Below the pieces are notes generated by a model. The model worked only from the letters and a program-made list of their open reading frames with translations, searched no databases and was not told the DNA's origin. Made by a program: the position numbers and the translations under genes. Shown here one piece after another: positions 11,301 through 21,330 of a DNA stretch of 64,000 nucleotides (within the stretch, counting starts at the first letter, position 1; the number at the start of each line of letters is the position of its first letter). Source of the stretch: Miscanthus floridulus (taxonomy: Eukaryota; Streptophyta; Magnoliopsida; Poales; Poaceae); NCBI RefSeq assembly GCF_019320115.1, contig NC_089581.1, forward strand, positions 15,587,100-15,651,099, read 5' to 3'.

Positions 11301-12025
11301 CTGGTCATCAGCAGTGGCAGGTAAAACACAAAAATAAGGGTCCATCGGTAGATGTTAATATGATATTCATGTTGCCGATGGAGTTTTTGGCACTATCTGA
11401 TAATAAGGAAGAAGTTGTTCTCTATGATCAAGTAGCTCAGTTGACACTAGATCCAATGATGGCTGTTTTTGAAAAACCTACCAATGACGAGAGACAACAT
11501 CTTAAAGCTTTGTTTGTGAAAGGCAGAGTTGATGGGCAGCCTGTATCTAAGATACTCATTGACGGAGGGACTGCGATTAATATTATGCCTTATGTGATGT
11601 ATCGGAAACTTGGTAAGGGAGATCAAGACTTGACCAAAACCGATATGATGCTGAAGGATTTTGAAGGCAATGTGTCACCAGCTAAAGGGGCAGTATGCGT
11701 TGAATTGACCATTGGCAGCAAAACCTTGCCGACGACGTTCTTTGTTATTAATGGCAAGGGTGCATATAATCTGCTTCTTGGGAGGGATTGGATTCATGCT
11801 AATTGTTGTGTTCCTTCTACAATGCATCAATGCCTCGTACAGTGGATTGGGGATAAGATTGAGGTTGTTCCTGGTGATTCTTCTTATATCATCGCATCGG
11901 CAGAATCAGATACTTATGAGCGAACCAGATGCATATCAGGAGAAGTTTGGGAAAGAGAGTTCCTTAGAGTTGCTGACTATGAAATTCCACCGATCCAAGC
12001 AGTCGATTCTGAAGAAGAATTTTAA
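8357..12025 (+). pseudogene. Tat element gag-protease gene (three in-frame stops)
   Basis: One frame runs from ATG at 8357 to TAA at 12023. It is broken only by TAG at 9314, TAG at 9476 and TAG at 9845; two look like CAG-to-TAG and one TGG-to-TAG. The N-terminal 320 residues are Pro/Gln/Ser-rich. A retrotransposon gag domain follows, from about 9640 to 10130 (FTKFSGQDD, FTWF, QRLRDVKNKCYS), then a zinc-knuckle-like CKWHNATSHSTNEC near 10411. Protease is near 11500-11850, with LIDGGTAINIMP around the catalytic Asp and LLGRDWIH. Gag forms the particle, and protease would cut the polyprotein. DGG in place of DSG/DTG is usual for this lineage. The frame overlaps the RT gene by one base (TAATG). 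Confidence 0.9.
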
Positions 12026-12027
12026 TG
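12023..12027 (+). promoter_or_regulatory. TAATG stop/start overlap between gag-pro and pol
   Basis: The TAA ending gag-pro (12023-12025) shares its last A with the ATG of the RT gene (12025-12027), which is one frame back. Such overlaps couple termination to reinitiation in some other retroelements. Here it could set the ratio of Gag to Pol. Function is inferred. Confidence 0.5.
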
Positions 12028-15000
12028 GATAGGTTTGCCGATGATGGAAAATTAGGTCAAGGATTCACATCGGCAGATGATTTAGTAGAAGTAGATATTG
12101 GTGATGGCGATAGGCCAAGACCTACTTTTATTAGTGCTAAGTTAGATTCCAAGTGTAAGCAGCAAATGACTGATTTGTTAAAAGAGTATAAAGATTGTTT
12201 TGCTTGGGATTATACTGAGATGCCTGGATTAGACCGATCGATAGTTGAACATCGGTTACCTATTAAATCTGGATTTCGGCCACATCAGCAGCCAGCGCGC
12301 CGATGCAATCCTAATATACTTCCTGACATTAAGGCCGAAATAACTAAATTAATTGAGGCAAAGTTTATTCGACAGTGTCGATATGCAGAGTGGATCTCTA
12401 ATGTGGTTCCTGTTTATAAGAAAAATGGAAAACTTCGTGTTTGTATTGATTTCAGGAATCTCAACAAAGCCACACCGATGGATGGCTATCCAATGCCGAT
12501 TGCTGATTTGTTGATTGATGCTGCAGCCGGACATCAAATTATCAGCTTCATGGATGGTAATGCAGGTTACAATCAAATATTCATGGCTGAAGAAGATATT
12601 CCCAAGACTGCTTTTAGATGTCCAGGTCATGTAGGGCTGTTTGAGTGGATAGTCATGACGTTTGGTTTGAAAAATGCCGGTGCTACTTATCAAAGAGCTA
12701 TGAACTTTATTTTTCATGAATACATCGGCACATTAGTGGAGATCTACATTGATGATGTAGTGATTAAGTCTGGAGATATCACAAAACATCTAGCCGATCT
12801 ACGAAAGATATTGGAGTGCACAAGGAAGCATGGATTGAAGATGAATCCTAATAAATGTGCATTTGGTATATCGGCAGGACAATTCTTGGGTTTTATGGTG
12901 CATCAGCGGGGCATCGAAATCAGTAGGAGGTCTATTGATGTAATTAACAAGGTGGTTGCTCCTGCCAATAAAACTGAATTGCAATCTTTGATTGGTAAGA
13001 TTAATTTCATCAGAAGATTCATATCTAATCTGTCGGGTAAGATCAAGGCTTTCAGTCCATTACTTAAATTGAAAGCCGATCAGGAATTTGTATGGGGAGC
13101 TGAGCAGCAGTTAGCCCTGGATGAAATTAAGAAATATTTAACAAATCCTCCGGTGCTAGTTCCACCTCAACACGGGAAACCTTTCAGGTTGTATTTGTCA
13201 ACTGATGATACCGTTATCGGTTCAGCTCTTATTCAAGAATTTGAAGGGAAAGAACGTGTTATTTATTATTTGAGCAGAAGATTAGTGGATGCTGAAACAA
13301 GGTATTCGACCATCGAAAAATTATGTCTGTGCTTATACTTTTCTTGTGTCAAATTAAGACATTATTTGTTATCTGCCGAATGTACAGTCATATGCAAAGA
13401 CGACGTAGTCAAGTATATGCTGTCGATGCCGATATTAAGTGGTAGAATCGGCAAGTGGATTTTAGCATTATCAGAATTTGAACTACGTTACGAATCGACT
13501 AAGGCAGTTAAGGGGCAGGTTATGGCTGATTTCGTCACTCAGCATTGTAATGCAGTGGACTCTCTGGAGGTTGTTCCTTGGACACTTTTCTTCGATGGGT
13601 CCACATGTGGTGAAGGAGCAGGTATCGGCATTGTGTTGATTTCACCTCAAGGAAGGAAGTATGAGTTTTCATCGCCGATTGTTGCTACATCGACAAACAA
13701 TCAGGCTGAATACCAAGCCTTGATAAAAGGGTTAGAATTGCTGAAGGAAATACGTGCCGATGCTGTTGAAATCTTTGGTGATTCTATGCTAGTTATAAAT
13801 CAATTGGCTGGGATTTATGAATGCCGAAGTGAAGTTTTAATTTCGTATTATGAAAGATGTTTGCAATTGTTGAAAGGGTTTAGAGATTTTTGTCTTGAAC
13901 ACATTCCTCGACTGCATAATGAGGAGGCTAATTGACTAGCTCAGGATGCTTCAGGGTATCAGCCTATTCAGGAAGTGCTAACATTGGCAGTCGATACCAA
14001 TGACTGGAGAAAGGAGATTGTCGATTATTTAAAGGATCCATGTAAAAAGGTTGAAAGGCGTATAAGATTCCAAGCTATCAAGTATGTGCTCCTCGATGAT
14101 GAATTATATTATCGAACTATAGATGGAATTTTACTCAGATGTGTTAGCAGTGATGAATCGAAAAGTTTGATGGGTGAAATTCATGAAGGAGTGTGTGGAG
14201 CGCATCAATCGGCTTTCAAGATGAAGTGGATGATCAGAAGGAATGGATACTATTGGCCGACTATTCTTGAAGATTGTTTTAAATATTTTAAAGGATGTCA
14301 GGGGTGTCAAAAGTTTGGTAATATTCAAAGAGCGCCTGCATCGGCTATGAACCCTATAATTAAACCTTGGCCGTTTCGGGGGTGGGCTATTGATCTCATT
14401 GGTCAGATTTATCCGCCATCAAGCAAAGGACATAAATTTATTCTGGTTGCTACCGATTATTTCACAAAATGGGTTGAGGCAATTCCTTTAAAAAAGGTGA
14501 CATCGGCTAACATGATCGATTTTGTGAAAGAGCATATTGTTTACCGATTTGGTATTCCTCAAACTATCACTACCGATCAGGGTACTATGTTTACATCGGA
14601 AGAATTTGATGAGTTTGCTGTGGGTATGGGAATTAAAGTTTTAAATTCTTCTCCATATTATGCTCAAGCTAATGGTCAGGCTGAGGCTTCTAACAAAGGG
14701 ATCATCAAACTCATTAAGCGGAAAATTGAAGAAAATCCTAGGAGGTGGCATACAGTATTAAATGAAGCCTTGTGGTCGTATCGGATGTCATGTCATGGTG
14801 CAACCAAAGTAACGCCTTATCAGTTAGTATATGGACATGACGCAGGTATTGCCCTGGGAAATTAAAATTGGCTCTAGACGAATACGTTCTCAAAATCAGC
14901 TGACAGCCGATGATTATGATACTCTTATGAAGGATGAGTTGGAAGATATGGCGGGTCATCGGTTAAGGGCTTTAGTTAGCATTGAAGAAAATAAGAAAAG

Positions 15001-15262
15001 AGTAGCCAGATGGTATGACAAGAAGGTGAAGGTAAAAGAGTTTGCCGATGGAGATCTGGTCTGGAAATTGATTTTACCGATTGGGACTAAAACTTCAAAG
15101 TTTGGAAAGTGGTCTCCTAATTGGGAAGGTCCATATCGGATAAATCAGTCTGTTCCTGGTAACGCATATATTCTAGAAACCCTCGAAGGGGTTGTGTTTC
15201 CCAGAGCGTTAAATGGAAAATATTTAAAGAAATATTACCCTAGTATCTGGATGGATGCATAA
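12025..15262 (+). pseudogene. Tat element pol: reverse transcriptase, two RNase H domains, integrase (one stop, one frameshift)
   Basis: ATG at 12025 opens 636 codons. RT spans about residues 95-300, with FMDGNAGYNQI and the active site YIDDVV near residue 240. A first, degenerate RNase H follows (YYLSRRLVDAETRYSTIEK). From residue 518 a second, archaeal-type RNase H has FFDGSTCGEGAG, NNQAEYQALIKGLELLKE, GDS and HIPRLHNEEAN. A TGA at 13933 (expected CGA) interrupts. Integrase then continues with the zinc site HEGVCGAH and CQGCQ, and the catalytic triad AIDLIG, TTDQGT and GQAEASNK. Near 14844 one extra base shifts the frame, and the C-terminal part (VLPWEIKIGSRR to YYPSIWMDA) reads in the next frame to 15262. 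No chromodomain is seen, as expected for Tat. Catalytic residues are intact, so the copy decayed recently. Confidence 0.93.
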
Positions 15263-15348
15263 AAGTATAAGTGCCGATAACAGTCCTATCGGCTAGAATT
15301 ATACAAGGATGTCAATGTCTCGTAAAGTGCCGATGCAATAGACAAGAT

Positions 15349-18300
15349 TTACAAGTTTAACAAAGATTGGATAGCCAATATCGCACACAGGCGAATCTGG
15401 TCGGCTTCCTTCATTTCTTTGATGTCTTCATCGGCAGCACCTTCCATAGGCTTGAGTTTTTTCTTCATGACCAAGGCTTTGCGAGCCTGGGTGTCTCTTT
15501 CTTGCTGAAGGGCCTTGATGGCATTGGGTAGCTGGCTTTCTTCTTGTTGAGCTTGAGTTAAGGCTGCCTCGACTTATTTCAATTCAGTCAATAGAGCCAT
15601 CTTCTTTGCCGATAAATCTAAGATTTTCTGCTTGAGTTCAGCGCCCGAAGTCTACAAGATGCCGATGCCCTTGTGCTTCTCATCGGCAATTTGTTTCAGT
15701 TGTAGCATCTCTTCCTTGAGTTGAGTCTGAGCTGCTCTATCAGCAATGCGTTGAGCAGCCCGTTGATATTGCAGTTGGCGGCTTTCTAAATGGGCTGCTG
15801 GGAAGAGTACTTCTTCAACATCGGCAGGGACCTGGCCACGGATTGTTTTGAAAATTGCCTTTGTGGGGTCCGAGTCATCTACTAGTTGGGCGGTATCCTG
15901 CTGTAACAAGTTCAGGAGAGCTTCCAACTTGGACTTAGTTTCTGCCGATATTGTTCCCAGTGCAAGGGAAGAACTTGTTTCCTCTCCATCATCATCAGAA
16001 ACGTCAATGGCAAAGGAGAATAGGCTGTTTGGGGAGTCTTGTTCCTGAGGAAAAGAAAAGGAGGTCAGTTAAGGATAAGTATGAGTATTATAAATCAACT
16101 AGGTCAATCAGTTTACCTGTTTCAAGGCAATTTCCTATGCTTGACTAGAGGAAGCAGCCTGGAGTATGCCATGTGGAGGATCGGCTGAGCTTGCCGATGG
16201 GATATCCTCTGTGACTTCATCGGTGGTTGGCTCTTGAGGTATGATGACCGATGACATTGGGGCAGATGTAGGGATCGGCATGGACTTCTATCGTTTTGGC
16301 TGTGCCTCAGCATCTGTTAAAACTTTGTGCTTTGCCTGAGCATCAGCAACGGTTGGCTGGGGGGCATCGGCACTTGTTGGTTGTGAAGCTTGGACATCTG
16401 GTACGCTTGCCGATGTACCCATTTGTTGCTGCAAAACAAGTGTAAGGTATGATATTTAACAGATAAAATATGAAATCAAAGGGATACCTCTGAAGGTTTG
16501 TCAGAAGAAGTGGTGCTTGATATCGGAGGAATTGCCGATGACGATCCAGCAGCGGCTCTTACCCCCTGATGATTAATGTTAATACAGTTTGTGATCGGCA
16601 TAAGTAGAAGTAAACAACGTTGTTACCTTGAATGCCTTGACCAAGGTTGTAGCAGCAGCTGATGGAGTGGCCCTAGCTGTAGCCAATTTGGACTTGGAGG
16701 TGATGGTCTTGGTACGGATCTTCTGGTAAGTCAAAGCAGCTAAGGTGGGGGCGTTGTAGCCGATCGGTGATATCGGGGAAACAGGCCGAAGATCGAAGGG
16801 TTTCCCACTTTTGCTCATAGTTGGTGCTGGGTTGTTAACCTGTCACGAGAAAGTTAGTTACCAATATATGAAAGGAAAAAGCGAAAGGGAGCTAAAAGGA
16901 ACTTACTGCGTCATCGGGAATGGCGTATTCAGGGTCGATCATGTGCCGATATGTGTGAACAGATGTTGCAAACAGTTGTTCCCTCCACTCTCGCCACCAT
17001 TGCTTATATGATTCGGTGATGAAAGATACTGGCGTCCAGACGGATATATCGACATTTGTAGTATCGGCATCGGGGGAGAGTTGCACTACCCTGTTCCAAT
17101 CTGTTCCGCAGGTGATTGTTTCTCTGGGTTTGATCACATCGGCAAAACAAAGTTTGATTGGCAGTTGTCCAAAAGCCAATTGATGGGATACTGCCGATGG
17201 GTTGTAAAACTCATATGTGATATTGGTGTTTTTTCCGCTACCGAATGTGTTTACTGGAATTGCCCTGGGAGTAATGATAGCCATCATGAGTTCATTATCT
17301 TGATTCAGAGTGTCATCGGCAAAGTTGAAAAGAAGGGGAAATCTGTTTTCTTCGTCAATATAAGGCACCCAGGCTCTATGATCACGAGAAAGACCATTGT
17401 AGAAGCTTTGAAAGAATCTGCCGATCTGGTCTTCATTGGCTTCTGTTCCAGGGAGGACAATTATGGCTTCACCAAAATTGAGGGGTGAGCGTGTTGCCGA
17501 TTCCTCGTCCCCAAGCACATGGTCTTCAGCAATTTCTCGTGGGAATTGTTGGGCAAAGAAGTCCCATTGCAACCATTTGTGCATATGGGTATTCAGCCAC
17601 ATGTTGATGAACCACCACGGACCTCCTAAGTTGCCGATGGGTTCGCCAAGCAGAAGTTTCTGAGACACTTGATGAAGAAGATGATAAGTGGAGCTCAGAA
17701 GGTATCGGCCAAGAGGGAATCTTACACCATTGGCCAGGAGTTCAGCAGCGGGGAGGAAAGCGTTGGTTGGTCCTACTGATCGACCATAGAAGATAAATTT
17801 TTCTAACCACATATTCAAGAATGTGGCATGTTCCCTCTGATTAACTGTCCCAGTCTTCTGGCATTCTTGGATGTATCCTGTCCAACCGCCGATGTTGCGG
17901 GTATTCACCCTATATTCAGATTTTCTGCCATAGATAGAGCCTTCATCGGCAGTTGAAATATCCAAACCAGTGAGCATGTATACATCGGCAAGTGTGGGAG
18001 TAGCTGGGCCATGTCCAAACATAAAAGTGTTTGTTGTGTCTGACCAGAAGTAAGCAGCTGCAATCATCATTGACTCATTCTTCTGCATATCGGCAATAGA
18101 TAGCCTAATGCATTGGTCTAGTTTCCATTCTGCCCAGTATACTTGCATCGATCTATTAACCCTCAAGTACCAATCTTTCCACCCTTTGGTGGTTTTGGGC
18201 CAAGATCGGAATGTGTCTTTCCATAAATTCAGAGAGAAATTTTGGGCTCTAAAGGGGATTCTGTTAACCTCCGCATTAATCAGATCAGTTGGATCTGGGT

Positions 18301-18500
18301 TGCCCATTGGTCCTAGGCATTGGACATGCGGCTGATCGGTTGGAATAACTAATTTGTTGCGCAGTTCCTAAGTTTAAAGGATCCAGAGAACAAAAGAAAA
18401 GAAAAATCACCAACTGTATGAATTTGCAAAAACTAGGGGAATCGAGGTAAAAGGTAATGGAAGTGGAACGAACCGCAGGGACGTCGAAGTTGATCGCCAT
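15349..18500 (-). pseudogene. Antisense six-exon plant-mobile-domain (PMD) gene carried by the Tat element
   Basis: Read on the reverse strand, exons at 18474-18500, 16907-18367, 16627-16839, 16488-16565, 16117-16428 and 15349-16044 have GT/AG borders. The start used is MAINFDVPA at 18500, with a TATA box about 165 bp upstream. Exon 2 holds the plant mobile domain (PF10536 type): FRSWP, YWAEWKLDQCIRLSIADM, AAYFWSDTTNTFMFGHGPAT, TLADVYMLTGLDIS, GGPWWFINMWL and FGQLPIKLCFADV. Exons 3-5 are low-complexity. Exon 6 is a likely coiled coil rich in Gln, Glu and Leu, ending LLNL. PMD proteins occur in host silencing factors (MAIL1/MAIN) and in transposons. Later exons have in-frame stops of the CAG/CAA-to-TAG/TAA kind. 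The introns survive because they are on the strand opposite the genomic RNA. Confidence 0.82.
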
Positions 18501-18662
18501 TATCTTGAGGAAGATGGGGGCACGAGCCGGAGACTTGAGGTTAACGCTGGAGAAGAGTTCTTGTTGGTTGAGGTCGCGCAGTTGTTCGTCGGAGTCGCCG
18601 CCGGAAAGAGAAAATGTCAAAGATTGGAGTCTGAGGGTAGAAGACGAGCGTTCCGGAGGAAT

Positions 18663-18673
18663 CTATTTATAAG
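18663..18673 (-). promoter_or_regulatory. TATA box of the antisense PMD gene
   Basis: The reverse strand reads CTTATAAATAG, a strong plant TATA box, about 165 bp upstream of the ATG at 18500 and outside the LTR. It suggests the antisense gene has its own promoter and does not depend on the LTR. Confidence 0.55.
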
Positions 18674-19101
18674 CCGCTTGGAGTAGGGGTATTTTGGACT
18701 TATCTCTATACCGCGCGCATGTAGGTCGAGGTGGTTCAGATGGATATGGTAACTGTTCGCACGATAATCAGGGGATTGTACAGATGAGTTGATGGCAAGT
18801 AATCATGACTTGGAAGAGATATCGGTACAGGATATTTTAATTCTGAAAATGGCAGCATTATTATGTTAGGATCTTGCCGATGGATTATTGTTTCGGTATC
18901 TTAACCATAATCAAGGCAAGAGTGATTGGCGATTGTGCGATATTTACTGAGGTGCGTGAATCAGGATTAGATTTGATTAGATTTGATAACAGATCAGGTT
19001 TTGGCTTGGAGGATGAGTTATGGTAATCGGGCGAAGGCAAACGTTATCTGGAGTAAATTTCGGAGCATTAATGGTTTTATACTCCGAAATTGGGGGGCAT
19101 G
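18674..19101. other. Non-coding 3' internal region and polypurine tract of the Tat element
   Basis: No coding frame. Ends with ATTGGGGGGCATG directly before the 3' LTR, which serves as the polypurine primer for plus-strand synthesis. Confidence 0.7.
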
Positions 19102-19859
19102 TGTTGACACCATTTTTTGCACGTGTCAAAATGATCGGAGTGGACTAATCGGCAGGAGGAAAGTTACTGTATACGCTGACAGCCGATGAAGCTTGTAAAG
19201 ATGGTTGCCGATGACTGGTGATGGTCGATGGAAAGGTTGATTTAGATTCGAGCGTTGCCGATGAAGTTGGAGGTGTTATTGTCGATGCCGATGAAGGAAG
19301 GCTTGAAGACTACTGCCGATGAAACAGAAAGTATGCCGATGGAAAGGAGGTCGGTGAGATTTCCATCGTAATTGAGGCGGACAGGGAAATAGATAGGAGT
19401 TGATTTCCTTTTCTGTATTTATTAGAATATGATTCATGTAAGAGTCACGTATTTCCTTAGGTATGGATTTGGTGTTCTAGTTATGTTTGGTTATGTCTCT
19501 TTAGATCAGGGTATAAATATAGATTGAAGGGCAATGTAAAAGATATATCAATCAATATCAAAACTAATTTTTACTCCTATTTGCATCTACTTACTTTTCG
19601 GCGACTTCGTCAATTCGCACATTTTTCTTTTTATGAGTTCTCATTGATTCGGCGAGTTGCATCGCAGTGCAACCTTCGGCGATTCTCGAGTTCCGCGTGA
19701 GTACCTCTTGGCCGTGACTTCCGGGCGTATCGCTGTTGTCAGGACCAAAGTGCTCGTATCTTCATCCTTGTCGATTAACAGGTCAAATCGACTGGCACGC
19801 TTTGGATATCGATTCGGGTATTAGCCCTTTGTGTTTGCAGATCCACTTTTGCATCAACA
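19102..19859 (+). repeat. 3' LTR of the Tat element
   Basis: Same length (758 bp) as the 5' LTR. I count nine differences, all transitions, and no indels. The TATA box is at 19512-19519. It is followed by the target duplication GACAT at 19860-19864. Confidence 0.97.
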
Positions 19860-19864
19860 GACAT

Positions 19865-20628
19865 GCATGTTCTGGTAATCTAGTTGCATCTTGGTTTATT
19901 TGTGTTGAGTTCCATGCAGTTAAATTCTTTTTTGCCTTGGCGAGAAGAATGTCGTTGGTTCTGATAGTGCTCTATAGGCATCAGTGCTATTTACTTGTTA
20001 ACCAAAGTGCTCGTTTTGGCCACTCATCACATGAACTGAATTGTACTACCAAAACTGGTGTGATGCTATCTGATCTATCAAACTAGTTCACACATTGTGG
20101 GAATCTAGAATAGGAAAATCTAAATTGACTTATTAATTGAATGATGGCTTTGCTTAATTGGTTCATTGGTCAAGTATGCCGAGCTGAACTGGAAATTTAG
20201 CTTCTTTGTATGCTCATTTCATCTTTACTAGGCTTTAGCTGTTGCTTCTATTTATTGACCAGTACATGTGTACATGTTTTTGACTAATGACTACTAACTG
20301 CTTGTATGGCTACAGACTTATTCAAGGATATCAAAGATTTTGCCTCCCAACATGCATTTGCATCCTGTGATAATTTTTAGTCAATTGTAGATAATTGCAT
20401 AGAAAATAGTACACTTTAATTGTACTATCAGCAGACTCCTCGTTTATGAGCTAGATTTTGTATAAATATACCAATACTTTTACTTATATACATATATAGT
20501 AAAATTGCAATAACAACACATAGTATTTGCACTATTTGGAAAGTGCAATTTTCATATTCTTGTTTTGTAATTTTGAATATTCTATTCGTTGTGCATTTTG
20601 CAGCAGTAGAATAGAAATGGCACTATAT
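19865..20628. other. Spacer right of the Tat element; no gene seen
   Basis: AT-rich, untranslated-looking sequence continuous with the left flank at 7452-7551 once the element is removed. No missing NRAMP exons were found here. Confidence 0.45.
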
Positions 20629-20631
20629 TAA

Positions 20632-20841
20632 GGACCTGTTTTGCAGGGCTCCTCTCCGGCTCCGGCTCCGGCTCCGGCTCCTCCAGAGGAGTCCTGCCAA
20701 ACGTTTTCTTGGAAGAGCCGTTTTTCAGTAAAAAACAGAGGAGCCGGAGCTGTTTTGGAGGAGCCACAATTTGTGGCTCCTCCAAAACGGCTCTGGCTCC
20801 TCCGGAGGAGCCCCTCAGGAGGAGCCGTGCCAAACAGGTCC
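20632..20841. mobile_element. MITE, PIF/Harbinger-like, TAA target duplication
   Basis: The 210-bp element begins GGACCTGTTT and ends with its complement AAACAGGTCC. It is flanked by TAA at 20629-20631 and 20842-20844. The interior is made of GGCTCCGG and GGAGGAGCC words and folds on itself around CCACAATTTGTGG, so a transcript would form a long hairpin. Confidence 0.75.
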
Positions 20842-20844
20842 TAA

Positions 20845-21330
20845 TTTTGATTTGTGGTATGGCCCAAGATTATTCAGTGTATGCTTGTATGTATGTTTAT
20901 TGGGCCGATTGTTTCATTTTGGGCCAAATGAGCTGCAAATCTCCATTGCGGGTATCGGATCATGTGCCCGTTAAGGCTTGACGGGCCCGGTAGTTGCCTG
21001 GGTTGATTTTCGGGTTCATTCGCGGACCCGTTTTCCTTGCATGAAGAAGAAAAACAATAGAGACGAGCCATTGGATGCAGATCCAAGGGCTGTGGACGTC
21101 GACTGAAAAAAGGTGTATATATAGCAAGTCCCTTAGTTTTTAGCATTTACGTTATTATATATATCCTGTTGTTGTAACTTGTAACACGTAAGGATGTTTG
21201 CTATCATACATAAAGCTTTATTAGTCTTTCCTAGGAAAAGGGGAGTAGGAACCCAGTGTGGCCGCCTCTATGGAGCTCCGCCGGTGCAAACCTGCTCTCT
21301 TTTTTTCCCATGAGAAAAAAGCTAGCACCG
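20845..21330. other. 3' flank of the middle UGT gene
   Basis: Non-coding. It would hold the 3' untranslated region and polyadenylation site of the minus-strand UGT. No other feature recognised. Confidence 0.4.

Larger units (their letters stand above)
7557..19859 (+). mobile_element. Complete Ty3/Gypsy LTR retrotransposon, Tat lineage (Retand-like), 12.3 kb
   Basis: Two 758-bp LTRs (TGTTG...CAACA) bound the element, and the 5-bp target duplication GACAT is at 7552-7556 and 19860-19864. The order is LTR, gag-protease (8357-12025), RT-RNase H-second RNase H-integrase (12025-15262), an antisense plant-mobile-domain gene (15349-18500), a G-rich polypurine stretch (near 19091-19100) and LTR. Two RNase H domains and an extra antisense gene between pol and the 3' LTR are hallmarks of the Tat lineage. 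The LTRs differ at 9 sites, all transitions (about 1.2 percent), so insertion is recent, of the order of half a million years at commonly used grass rates. All enzymes are present, but stops and one frameshift make this copy non-autonomous. It sits downstream of the NRAMP fragment. Confidence 0.97.

Noticed and set aside
12349..12984. Minus-strand open frames inside the RT region
   Set aside because: They are shadows of the well-supported pol frame, with no family motifs and no start context.
18501..18620. Upstream extension of the antisense PMD gene
   Set aside because: It would need a TTG start at 18620. ATG at 18500 fits the TATA box and gives a normal leader.
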